A DNA stretch of 64,000 nucleotides from NCBI GenBank assembly GCA_003344405.1, contig NOWV01000022.1, positions 725,381-789,380 on the forward strand, given 5' to 3'. The notes under the pieces are model-generated. The model searched no databases and was not told the DNA's origin. It saw nothing but the letters and a program-made list of their open reading frames with translations. Within the stretch, counting starts at the first letter, position 1. Each line of letters starts with the position of its first letter. This DNA comes from Trichoplax sp. H2 (lineage: Eukaryota > Placozoa > Uniplacotomia > Trichoplacea). Of the stretch, positions 52,761-63,358 are shown one piece after another. The position numbers were made by a program, and so were the translations under genes.

Positions 52761-53427
52761 GTAAACTTCAGTACCGTACCGTGCTAATAACAAGGTAGGC
52801 AGGTCATGGCGAAGACCTGCGTCGATCTTTCTTCTATCCCCAAATCTTTTTTGACTTCTTATGGTCCAAGAAGATGAAGGAGGAGGGAAATTAGTGTTAA
52901 GTAGTCTGCAGTTTGCATAATAAACTCGAAGGCAGTGTTGCAACTTCCCTGCTAGTAAAGATTGAAAGCTACTGCTTCTGCTACTGTAAACTTCAGTTAC
53001 CGTACCGTGCTAATAACAAGGTATGCAGGTCATGGCGAAGACCTGCGTCGATCTTTCTTCTATCCCCAAATCTTTTTTGACTTCTTATGGTCCAAGAAGA
53101 TGAAGGAGGAGGGAAATTAGTGTTAAGTAGTCTGCAGTTTGCATAATAAACTCGAAGGCAGTGTTGCAACTTCCCTGCTAGTAAAGATTGAAAGCTACTG
53201 CTTCTGCTACTGTAAACTTCAGTTACCGTACCGTGCTAATAACAAGGTATGCAGGTCATGGCGAAGACCTGCGTCGATCTTTCTTCTATCCCCAAATCTT
53301 TTTTGACTTCTTATGGTCCAAGAAGATGAAGGAGGAGGGAAATTAGTGTTAAGTAGTCTGCAGCTTGCATAATAAACTCGAAGGCAGTGTTGCAATTTCC
53401 CTGCTAGTAAAGATTGAAAGCTACTGC
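52761..53427 (+). repeat. Three-copy 226-bp tandem array with small-RNA-gene-like units
   Basis: Units start with gtaaacttcag at 52761, 52986 and 53212 and are nearly identical. Unit 1 lacks one t and reads gtagg where the others read gtatg. Conserved parts in order: aataacaag, gtatg, an 8-base-loop hairpin (gcaggtc/gacctgc), aaatcttttttga and a 6-bp hairpin (cttctt/aagaag). More distant copies may follow to about 54000. Confidence 0.95.
52986..53110 (+). ncRNA. Candidate Sm-class small RNA with spliced-leader-like layout (unit 2; sister units at 52761 and 53212)
   Basis: Within each unit the order is: about 35 bases ending in aacaag; a 5' splice-site-like GTATG (53021; GTAGG at 52795 in unit 1; GTATG at 53247 in unit 3); a perfect 7-bp hairpin; a U-rich single-stranded stretch tcttttttga (53071-53080) resembling an Sm-binding site; and directly after it a terminal hairpin cttctt-loop-aagaag (53081-53099). 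That order is shared by spliced-leader RNAs, and the Sm site plus 3' hairpin by U snRNAs; it matches none of U1, U2, U4, U5, U11 or U12. Tandem organisation is also usual for such genes. Against it: the sequence before unit 1 differs from that before units 2-3, so a shared upstream promoter is not evident. It may be only a minisatellite. Confidence 0.35.
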
Positions 53428-55315
53428 AGGCCTCACAGTTTTACTGTAAGCTGGTAAAGGAAAAAAATGACTTTATCCATAGAAAGACTTGCATACAATG
53501 CAGTCTTTCCTTCTTGTCAGTTACTGATTAGACATTATAGTAGACAGTTCAGTCAAGATGTCATAATTCCCGAGAGGAGAAGAAAGAGGGGAAAATAAGA
53601 AAAATTGGTTGAGTAATCCTGGCTATGTACAAGTCTATAACTTCGAAGATGAATTTGAATGCTTAAAGGCAATATTTCCATTTTCCTGCTGCTAAATCTG
53701 TACGACTTAGAATATTACTAAAAGTACCTAATCAGAGGAGGATCTATTAGCCTATATACCTTAAGCAGTATCAAGTTTAGAAATAAAATAAACACACAAT
53801 TACATTGCAGTATTCCCTCCTTTTCATGTTATTGATAAAGTATGATCACTATGACACAGAACAGGATAGTTCGATTTAGGTGTTAGAATTCAGGAAAGTA
53901 AGGGGAGAAAAATAAATTGATTGTGTAATCCCTGGCTATGTACAAGCTTACAATGTAAGCACATTTATTGTCAGACGACTACTAAATTGTGATGTCTAAC
54001 GTTATATGCCTTGAATAGTATGTTATACACGTACAATAAACGGATACACTACTACAATATTTTCTCATTTTAATATTAATGACAAGGCAGGATATGTGAT
54101 AGTCCTATGTTGAGATCTTTTAATATCTTGCTGTTACTGATATCACTTTGTACGCTTAGTAAATGAAATATCCTTAAATTGATTAGCTATAGAAATTTGT
54201 ACAAGTTAAACTTACGACTTACTCTGTAATAATGTAGTTATCGATTAATTTCTCAATGCTAGCTACAATGTTAAATGGATAACTCCAACTTTTAGCTCAA
54301 TTTCTACAATTTAGACGACTGTATTAGCAATACAGTAAGTATATTCATCGATTAACAAGCTTGTCAAAATTATTTCTATAAGGTACGTACTATTTCTATA
54401 TTTACAAATGATATTTCGTTAGATTTACCAATGTGTAAAGATATACTGTATGCTTTTATCTACGTTCAGTTCTGCCGTCTAAACGTAGGTGTAACCCTAG
54501 TAAGTCAAAAATATATTCTTCAAGATGGTTCTGAGAAATTATCATCGATCGATCGATCGATGTTGGAGACAGTGTACTACGTATAATAAATTATAGCCTC
54601 AGAAATGCCAATGCAATATTATAAGTTATTACGTATTGTTAGCATCATGTATCATTGCAGCTACCTATTTATAACATCGGAAGAATATAATTTCATTCTT
54701 AATATCAAACATTTATTCCTAAATGTGTAATAATTATAGACGTAATTCATAGGATAAGAAAACAACAATCACGCCTAATGCTGAATACCAAGTGTTCATT
54801 AACAGCTGTAGTAGTTCAGAGGAAGGTTTCATACATAAAGTACACTCTCAATATGATGAAATGATGAAAATTTTAACAATAATTTTTCAAATGCCTAGAC
54901 TATCTAATGAAATGAATTATATGATAAATGTACACACAGTAGTCGTTATGTCAATATAAATTGATATGTACGTTCTTGATCTGTATGCATTTTACAGAAT
55001 AGGATATACACCTCCTTAACTATGAAGACAGTTTAAAAATATGATCACATACTAACCTGATTTCAGACCAACATAGCTCAATTACAATAAAATAATATAG
55101 TAATTGATAGTTCTTGATATAAATTTGACATTTAATTTTAACAAATTGATGGTTGATGAGGCAGATACTGTTAACCTGTTACATCTCACTTGCACAATTG
55201 AATAGTAATAACAATAAAACTTTGACATCGTTTCCACGCGATAGTTAATAAAAGTATAGGATCAAAATATTATAGCACAACTATTTATACAATTCAGTAA
55301 ATTGTTTCCAGATGC
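53428..55315. other. Intergenic spacer with diverged repeat copies and hairpins
   Basis: Holds two related blocks sharing taatcc(c)tggctatgtacaag at about 53614 and 53922, a strong hairpin at 53482-53509 and a (cgat)n run at 54544-54561. No protein gene was recognised. Confidence 0.5.
53482..53509. repeat. Strong hairpin (7 bp + 5 bp stem, one bulge, 3-base loop)
   Basis: gaaagac pairs with gtctttc and the inner tgcat with atgca around an aca loop. It lies just past the 226-bp array, at about the place where a next unit would carry its first hairpin. Confidence 0.75.
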
Positions 55316-57373
55316 TTAGTCACCTTTTTGGTTCATTTTTGTAGCAAGACGCTTCGATTTTCCTTTCTGTAGCTTTTTGGCTTCTAATTCTTGTTTTTTC
55401 CTCTGATTTTCTATCATTCTCTTCTCGCGTAGGGCTTTTTTATTACCTTTTACAGCAGATTCTACAATTGAATCGAACTCTTCTGCGTCATCCTCCCAAC
55501 CAGCCCCTTTCTCGTCCCATACACCAAGTCCACTATCCTATATTGAGAAAAATAAACTGAAGTGAATACACGATCGGAGTCTAGCATTTTAATTAACAAT
55601 GATCTACTTTTTATTTTAAAGTTTATTATTGGCATATACAATAATTTTAAATATGAATGGAATCCTTTAAGTTGGCAGAAAAAATCTGGCTAACCTCGGG
55701 TAACAACATCTTATCATTTATGACAAATTTGTTCTCAATTTTATTGGTTACCACGGGCGGGTTTTCATTCTTTGCTATGATATACTGTAACATGTTTCAA
55801 ATAATAATAAGACGATAGAAGCCTGTAGATTATACATTTCTTGCATACCTTGGCTTGCTTTTGAATAACTGGTTCCAAGTCTTCGAAAAAATTGGGGGCG
55901 TTATTCATCTCTTCATTTACATCAGCTACATTATTCTGTACGGTATCATGAGGCAACTCTTCCGCTTCAGTTTTTGGAAGCGTTTCCAAGTTTGTGTCTT
56001 GATTGGGAAGAACAGTTACACCAAAGCTATTATTCCAACTGTCCCACGTATCACCTTCAATATCGTCCTCATCCTCTTTTAAGTCGGTGATATTCTAAGT
56101 ATAAACAGAACAGTTTTTAGGGTATTTTTTATCAGATTGACGAGAAATAAACATTCCAATGATTGGGCCCAACGAAATTCGAGGACAGTCGATCTAGAAT
56201 GAACCCTTCATACTAGGATATGTGTACGATATTATTCGATTCAAACGATTTTGTTGCTTCCTGTCGTGCGATACTACAGTATATCCGGCAGTAAAAGATG
56301 TTTCACGCGTATTCTTCAATTACAAATCCTCTAGCAAAGACTCGAATGAAGTTGTCAATATCATTTTTAATTAGGACTAAAGGAGCTGTAGGATGTTAAC
56401 GAATAACCAACTTTTTATTTAGCTTATTGTGCACAATGATAGTGAGTACTAATCTTAAATACTACACTTTACTTCTACATGATTCGGTTACATACACTTA
56501 GTATTTATTTCTATCACATGAGATAATTAACAGAATGATAAGAACTTTAGGTAAAATACGGGTAGATGAACACGAGGGTATAAGTTCTTATGTAAATATG
56601 GCCAAAGGTCTAAACGGTCTAACTACTCGTAATTGCAATGTTATGGTGTACGGATAGTTACGATTATAATTTTATGTACAGTACAGTAGGTTTCAGAGTG
56701 CTCCAGCTGGAGTGTAATCACATTTTTAATGATATAATATCTATGATTATAGCTTATGGCTATTATATATTAATGTACTGTATCTCGATAATTTCTAGTT
56801 TAGCAAGTATTTACAGTTCATCGTCTGGCGTATAAAGCAGATTGATGGTTGTTTACAGATTTATTATTATCGTTGGCTATCACCATTGTAATCAGTGAGG
56901 CTTACAGCACACTGCACTTTACGATGATCCACAGTTTGATATTCAGTACAAACAATTATCATGATGTAGCTAAGATGGAACACTTAAGCGAGAAGAGTTA
57001 ACGCATAAATTGGCTCGGATTCTCGATGTATTTTCTAGTAGGATTGTTTATTTGTAAAGTGAGCAAGATGCACAAGTGGAAGGGAGCTTGGACACATTAG
57101 CGGATATTACTGCACATTATCTACAGATTACGATATACTGTAAGCCTGCATCGATTGCATTTTAGAACTACTGAGATAGGCATCATTGGGTCAAACTTTG
57201 TGGATTGTACTTACTGGTGTTGTCGGAGTTACTTTCACATCAAGTAATAGGCTCTCTTCGCTGCTAGTCTTCTTCTTCCAGAGCCGCCTTAAGCCTAATT
57301 TTATTCCGATCCATTGCAGCATCCATTTAATGATCGAACAACAAAAGCAAATCCTACTCAAGCTTAACTTCAT
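55316..57373 (-). CDS. EBAG9: EBAG9 (RCAS1)-like Golgi/vesicle protein
   Basis: Four exons on the minus strand: 57373-57215, 56094-55849, 55784-55695 and 55537-55316. They give 238 residues (human 213). The N-terminus is a Cys-containing hydrophobic segment followed by a basic patch (ICFCCSIIKWMLQWIGI, then RRLWKKK), like the membrane anchor of EBAG9. Next come EGDTWDSWNNSFGV and FFEDLEPVIQKQAK, matching EEWTSWDED and YFKDMTPTIRKTQK of the vertebrate protein. The end is a charged coiled coil (WEDDAEEFD, REKRMIENQRKKQELEAKKL), matching its C-terminal coiled coil. Vertebrate EBAG9 localises to the Golgi and modulates regulated secretion. Its start codon faces that of MED30 at close range. Intron 1 is 1.1 kb; ORFs inside it are not genes. 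Confidence 0.88.
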
Positions 57374-57908
57374 CGTTTATTGGGTTTCATGCATTCTAAA
57401 ATTGATAGTAACGCATACGTCGATAGGACTACGGCTAACTATGTATCACGCAATGGTTACATATTTTAGAATAGATGACCGAGGTTAGAATGGACCCTTT
57501 CCCCTCTCGAGTTAAGCCCAAAAGATGAAAAGTGCAAGTGCATTAAATATGGAGCAGCAACATGGACTTATTGTACCTGATGCTTTCAAGGTAGGCTACA
57601 GTTCTGTACTGTAGGCTACAAGGCTATCCATTGTAGAAAGTACTGTAGCTGTCCTGTGATCATTACCCCTATCACTAGAAGAAGACCGGCTTAAAGCCTG
57701 TACTGTATTCTTAGGGTACTGTTCTGTATCTTTGAAATCTATTCTGCAGACCACGGTCTGGACTAGTCCGGACCGAATCGGACCAGACCAGAAGACATCT
57801 ACTGTACAGTACGCTGTACTGTAGTAGAAGTTTCTGACTATAAACTGTGCACTGTAAGTAATACTGTACGAAGGATCTGTGAGGTCAACTGACAAAGGAA
57901 TATTTAAA
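57374..57908. promoter_or_regulatory. Short divergent 5' region of EBAG9 and MED30
   Basis: 535 bp separate the EBAG9 ATG from the first MED30 exon copy. It includes TACTGTAC repeats and an open exon-like stretch at 57525-57590 that ends in a GTAGGC donor and could be a 5' exon of the MED30 transcript. Confidence 0.4.
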
Positions 57909-58145
57909 ATGGCTGCTACTGAAGGCTGTCGTATTGTTAAGAGAATTTGCGATGAAAGCTTTAACCTTTTCAAATGGCTACATGAAGCAGATATTGGGGT
58001 GTATAAGGAGTCACAATATCACCTAGAGCAAACTGAAACGTTGAAGCAGAAATTAGATTCGATCAAAGCTTTATTTCGAAGTTTGCGCCTAGTCTATGAA
58101 GACTGCAATAGGAATGGAAAAATCGATGATCAAGAGGTACACAAG
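57909..58145 (+). pseudogene. Extra copy of MED30 exon 1, cut by the assembly gap
   Basis: Same 228-bp exon as the functional one at 58629, including its GTACAC donor, then 9 intron bases, then the gap. No second set of downstream exons exists. It is either an unmerged second haplotype or a true partial duplication; the gap favours the former. Confidence 0.75.
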
Positions 58146-58165
58146 NNNNNNNNNNNNNNNNNNNN
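58146..58165. other. Assembly gap (20 N)
   Basis: Twenty N characters joining two copies of the same region. A gap of fixed round length usually marks a scaffold join of unknown size. Confidence 0.99.
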
Positions 58166-58628
58166 TGCATTAAATATGGAGCAGCAACATGGACTTATTG
58201 TACCTGATGCTTTCAAGGTAGGCTACAGTCCTGTACTGTAGACTACAAGGCTATCCATTGTAGAAAGTACTGTAGTTGTCCTGTGATCATTACCCCTATC
58301 ACTAGAAGAAGACCGGGTTAAAGCATGTATTCTTAGGGTACTGTACTGTACACTGCACAGTCGTACTGTAATGTACTATACTGTTCTGTATCTTTGAAAT
58401 CTATTCTGCAGACCACGGTCTGGACTAGTCCGGACCGAATCGGACCAGAACCATGAAGACATCTACAGTACGCTGTACTGTAGTAGAAGTTTCTGACTAT
58501 AAACTGTACACTGTAAGTAATACTGTACGAAGGATCTGTGGCGTCAACTGACAAAGGAATATTCAATCCCTGGAAAGCTACGCTGATACAGTGCAGTGTA
58601 CTAAATTACTAGACGTTGCAAGCTTAAA

Positions 58629-59931
58629 ATGGCTGCTACTGAAGGCTGTCGTATTGTTAAGAGAATTTGCGATGAAAGCTTTAACCTTTTCAAATGGCTA
58701 CATGAAGCAGATATTGGGGTGTATAAGGAGTCACAATATCACCTAGAGCAAACTGAAACGTTGAAGCAGAAATTAGATTCGATCAAAGCTTTATTTCGAA
58801 GTTTGCGCCTAGTCTATGAAGACTGCAATAGGAATGGAAAAATCGATGATCAAGAGGTACACAAGCGGCATGATGAAGTACTATACATGTCTAAATGATA
58901 AAATATTTCGCCTTTCTATACCTTCAAGGTTTAATCTCCAGATTTTTCATTCATTCAGATTAAGGAATTATTATTTAGTGACAACAACGAGGCCAAATCA
59001 ACACAACGTGACAGCGATAAAGATGGATTGACAATGGAACGTCAGGAGCTAGAGGAGGTATTACTGTACTCCATGTAATGCCATGTTTTGGATACTTACA
59101 TTCTACTTGCAATGTCATAATTTTTATAGCAATGACGGCAGTTTAGAACATTTTTACTACATGATGTATCTTAATATCCTAAAGTAAAATATAATAACTT
59201 ATGCGTTGACGATTACGTGTTGCTTGAAATTATTACAATTACAACGTCGTTTCACTAGGCAGCCCTCGCAGTGACATTGAATGAATTGTTACATGAATAA
59301 TAATGATACATAATATACGTAATGCGATTGTATCCTAGCGTAATAAGCATAGATACGAAACAGTTTTTCGTTTACGCGATTATAATTCTGTTGCGTCAGT
59401 ATAGTTAGAGAACAAATGTCACATACAGTAAAATATCGATGTTCATGTATATAAGTGGCTTGCAGATTAGTAATCGCAGATTCCAAGGACGATATGAGCA
59501 GTAAAGCGTATAAGATATCGTATAGACTACAGTATTCTCATGTAGATCGTAATCGTTAAGCATAGATTGTACTGCACACTACGGTATTATTACAGTTAGT
59601 ATTTTACCACGGCATAGACGGTGCACTATAATAGGAAGATATCATTAACAGAAATGCGCAAATGAAATCGAAATCGTGATGGTGTAGTACATTAAATTTC
59701 GTAATCCACGAGTAGTATAGTATTTGCTTTTGTCATGTATCTTCCAGTATCTTCCTGTTACCTTAATGCATTTATTATAGTCGACACTCTGTCATACATC
59801 TTGGTATTTATGTAAACTCATTAACAAATTCTACTTTTTTGCAGCGAATAAAGGAAAAGAATCAGCAATTGAAGATTGTAATAGATCAATTAAGGGAAAT
59901 AGTATGGCAGATCAATGCCTTTACGACCTAA
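58629..59931 (+). CDS. MED30: Mediator complex subunit 30
   Basis: Three exons: 58629-58856, 58959-59057 and 59845-59931. They give 137 residues (human 178). Exon 1 has the helix IKALFRSLRLVYEDCNRNG, matching FRKLRLVYDKCNEN of MED30. Exon 3 (RIKEKNQQLKIVIDQLREIVWQINA) matches LKQKNQQLKQIMDQLRNLIWDINA. MED30 sits in the head module of Mediator, the RNA polymerase II coactivator, and is typical of animals. The Ala/Pro-rich N-terminus of the human protein is missing, and the acidic linker between conserved helices is short (exon 2, with SDNNEAKSTQRDSDKDG). The start is the first ATG of the exon; an in-frame ORF past its donor is intron read-through. An identical exon 1 lies 720 bp upstream across a gap. 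Confidence 0.92.
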
Positions 59932-61408
59932 CTGTAACGTTATATGTTTTCACATCCTTAGAAAGTATTATTATAATTATTGCCCATTCTTGATTAGATT
60001 GCTGTACTTTACCAGATTTTTTTTGCGATTGAAGATGCGAATAGTACGGCGGACATGTGCGAAGTTTGTATATTTCATTATAATGAAAATTATGTTTGAC
60101 ACGACAACTGATACATAAATAAGTAGCATAAATTGAAGCTAACTAATATCCATGATTCTATCGTATAGCTGTTATGAATTACTGAGCTACATATTTAAAA
60201 TTGTATCATATTTAAGTTGTAATGCTTAAAGTTTTAAATTTCATCAATTGTATAAATTACTGTTTCATATAGCTTGCAAGAACAAAATACTGTATACGTT
60301 CTTGTAGTTTGGGTGTAACATTTTAATATTATATTTAATATTTTATGTAGCTCTAACGGTAGAGAAAGTATTAATTATTATATGTATGGAAGCACGATAT
60401 GTTTTATAAAAGTATTCAACATCTAACAAACTTTCAACTGCACATTCGTACAAAAATATTTTCATCATATACGTGATGATGGCTTACTTGATTTTTGAAG
60501 CAAAATATCTATTCAAGTTAGTGTTCAATTCCTTGTTAAAATTTTTGCATGTTCGACTCTCGTATAGACTAATAACAGCAATAGTAACATGTTTATATTT
60601 CATACAAGTACCTGCAATGTTATCATCCTATCGCATAGCGATTTCTTATGCAGTAAAAGTTGCAATGATTAATGGCTACTTATACATCATCCCAAATTCT
60701 GCATTTATTTTATTACAAGTTATTACAAATACATACTATTGATACTGTCAAAATAAAGGCAACTTAGCAAGCATTGTCATAATATTGTTAATTTAAAATC
60801 AGGTATAAAAACATTATAAGATTCGATCAAAGTTCAGATCATACGGATATTTACAGCATTAACATTATTTAATTATTTTAGGATTAATTTCATAAAAGAT
60901 GGCACTTAATAGCATATATCTATTAGTTATTTAATAATCTATAGTACAATGGCATTTTGTATCACGAATTAAATGCATTAATATTAAGCTAACAAAGCGC
61001 AAGGACACTTACTGCAGACCGTGAGTTATGTTGAATAAAACACTATGCAAATATACTATTAAATTTAAGTAGAAATTCAAATAGGATTTCAATAGGACAG
61101 TATATAAGACTAAACTCACTTAAGGCATAAATAGCAAATTTAAGATGATTATGTCTGCTTGCAGTTTTCAGGACCTGTAAATACAGGCTACAATTACTGT
61201 CTATATACGCTAGTGTATCTACGAGAGCACATTATAATCAACGTTTCAGATACTAAATAAATAGCGTGCATTAACTACCTTGGGTAATACCTATCTGTCG
61301 GCAATTACACTTGCAGTAACGTAGCAAACTAATGTAATGCTAAGACTTGGTATAGTTTTGGGAACCCGCTAAAATTCAAAACTGCAATAGGTAATAAAGA
61401 GATATTGT
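59932..61408. other. Intergenic spacer, nothing firm
   Basis: AT-rich. An 89-codon ORF (60473-60742, +) is hydrophobic but has no domain, splice or context support. It lies between MED30 and the coiled-coil gene. Confidence 0.5.
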
Positions 61409-62050
61409 TTAGTTTTCCAGGGATTTGAGGTATTTCCTAACGCTGAATAATTTCTTTTTAAGAATCTTAAAACTTTCGTCATTACAATCACAGTTCTTTA
61501 AGAGTAAATCGATGGAGTCATTGTCGTTAACTGTCTGATTAGTAAAAAAATCGAATAACGCTTCTTTTAAATTACTGTTCTTGGCATTCTGTTGTTCCAG
61601 ATTTTCTGTTGTACTGTCCATTTCTGACCGAATTCTAGCCATCTCCTTCATTAATACACAACAAGATTGACTGTATTCTTCCACTTGATAAGTTAGTTGT
61701 TTCTTGATATTTAATGTGTCATTAAGTCTTCCCTTTAAATCTTCAGTCTCTTCTTTTAAATTTTCGATTTCTAATTGCCAGTCATTTGTTGTTACTTTGA
61801 TATTATTTAATTTTGATGCATTTTGTGATAATAAATCAGTTAAGTGATCGTTTTTCTGTTTTAGTTCTCTTTGCGATATTGTAACATCTTCAAGTTCGGT
61901 CCTTAATTTCTTGACTTCATCATTGCGCTCCTTCAGTAAATTATCCGATTCGCGCAAGGCATTTTCCAGGTTTATTACAGTCTTGTGCAATAACGAGTCG
62001 AGAGGTGCGTCTTCGTCATCAGTTATTTCGTTGATTTCACTGTTAGACAT
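61409..62050 (-). CDS. Intronless coiled-coil protein, family not recognised
   Basis: A single uninterrupted ORF of 213 codons, unusual in this intron-rich window. The sequence is charged with heptad-like spacing from about residue 20 to 160 (for example NLENALRESDNLLKERNDEV and ENLKEETEDLKGRLND), i.e. a long coiled coil. It is followed by a compact C-terminal part with LKNCDCNDES and KKLFSVRKYLKSLEN. The start reads MSNSEINEITDDEDAP, with an acidic N-terminus and no signal peptide. I do not recognise a family; structural, cytoskeletal or adaptor roles are equally possible. It could be an exon of a larger gene, or a retrocopy. The upstream 62060-62400 shows no further exon. Confidence 0.6.
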   Translation of the reverse strand: MSNSEINEITDDEDAPLDSLLHKTVINLENALRESDNLLKERNDEVKKLRTELEDVTISQRELKQKNDHLTDLLSQNASKLNNIKVTTNDWQLEIENLKEETEDLKGRLNDTLNIKKQLTYQVEEYSQSCCVLMKEMARIRSEMDSTTENLEQQNAKNSNLKEALFDFFTNQTVNDNDSIDLLLKNCDCNDESFKILKKKLFSVRKYLKSLEN

Positions 62051-62411
62051 ACTGCTGTGAAGTGGCTAAATTAATATCATCAGCATTACTAGTCATTCAT
62101 GTTATAGTTATGTTATCTACTTTAGCTCAATACGGATGACGGACTAAGTAAACTGTGGTTGTAGATTGGATTTTATGCGATTAATTTTCTTTAATTCGAT
62201 CCTCTCTCTATCATTGATAATTCGTATAGCCAAGTTGTCAGGATTTCTGGGATACAAAGGTGTATTTAAAGAAGAAGTCCTACTATTTTTAACTGTTGTT
62301 ACAGAAATTGCCCAATTTTATTTTCAATTTTATCTTATTTATTAATTAATTAATTAAAGAACTGTTGCTATAACGATATTCCGTTCCGTTCCGCTTTCTT
62401 CTGGAATTAGT

Positions 62412-63358
62412 ATGGGCGTTTCGACGTACAGTACAAACAAAGCTTCATACTGTATCAACCAGTATCAAGTACTGTACAGTAGAGTACTGTACTGTACAGT
62501 ACTGTACCGTACAGTATACTGGTACTATCAACTCTGTGGGGTAACAAAATTGGAACGGGTTCAGTACGTAGTACAGTACTGTACTGTACTGCTACAGCAG
62601 CTGCTTAATACAGTATTTTGTATAGTGTAGTGTACGGTTTCAGATGTACAGTACAGTACTATACTGTACTGTACAGTGTACTGTACACTACAGTACAGTT
62701 GTACTGTACAATGTCCATTATACACTGTACACTGTAAAGCACAGCATAGTACTGTACAGTACAGTGTACAGTACTGTACTGTACAATGTACATACTGTAC
62801 AGTACTGTACTGACAGTGTAGAATGATCGCGAAAATGATTAGCCTCCACATTTTTTTGCAGAGTCTCTTCTATTTTAAGAGAAAAAAAGGAAGAGAAAAT
62901 GTCCCTGATTATACTGCACCATAATTTGATAGGAGGACATAAACTGTATCAACTAGTATCAAGTAGAGTACTGTACTGTACAGTATACTGGTACTATCAA
63001 CTCTGTGGGGTAACAAAATTGGAACGGGTTCAGTACGTAGTACGGTACTGTACTGTATTGCTACAGCAGCTGCTTAATACAGTATTTTGTATAGTGCAGT
63101 GTACTGTACAGTGTACAGTGTACACCTGTACAATGTACAGTACACTACAGTCCTGTACAGTTGTACAGTACTGTACGCTATACACTGTATACTGTACACT
63201 GTACACTGTAAAGCACAGCATAGTACATACTGACAGTGTAAAATGATCAGGAAACGATTAGCCTCCACATTTTTTTACAGAGTCTCTTCTATTTTAAGAG
63301 AAAAAAAGGAAGAGAAAATGTCCCTGATTATACTGCACCATAATTTGATAAGAGGGCA
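62412..63358. repeat. Duplicated 400-500-bp block built on TACTGTAC palindromes
   Basis: Two copies (about 62440-62930 and 62943-63358) share, in order: atcaa-tagtatcaagta, a TACTGTAC core, caactctgtggggtaacaaa, gctacagcagctgcttaata, a second palindromic core, and cctccacatttttt to ccctgattatactgcaccat. ORFs on both strands here are repeat translations. Confidence 0.9.

Larger units (their letters stand above)
57539..58865 (+). repeat. Direct duplication flanking a 20-N assembly gap
   Basis: 57539-58145 and 58166-58865 are copies. The MED30 exon 1 parts look identical and the non-coding parts differ by short indels, including an insertion before the second start codon. The gap falls exactly between the copies. 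Confidence 0.92.

Noticed and set aside
52752-52943. 63-codon minus-strand ORF over the 226-bp array
   Set aside because: It overlaps the hairpins of the repeat and shows no protein family; the RNA-like layout explains the conservation better.
54544-54561. (CGAT)n palindromic run
   Set aside because: A short simple repeat of about four units; no reason to assign function.
57596-57973. 125-codon minus-strand ORF near the MED30 duplication
   Set aside because: Antisense to MED30 exon 1 plus repeats. The related ORF in the second copy is interrupted differently, so there is no sign of protein-level constraint.
60473-60742. 89-codon hydrophobic ORF after MED30
   Set aside because: No family resemblance, no splice sites and AT-rich codon use like the surrounding spacer.
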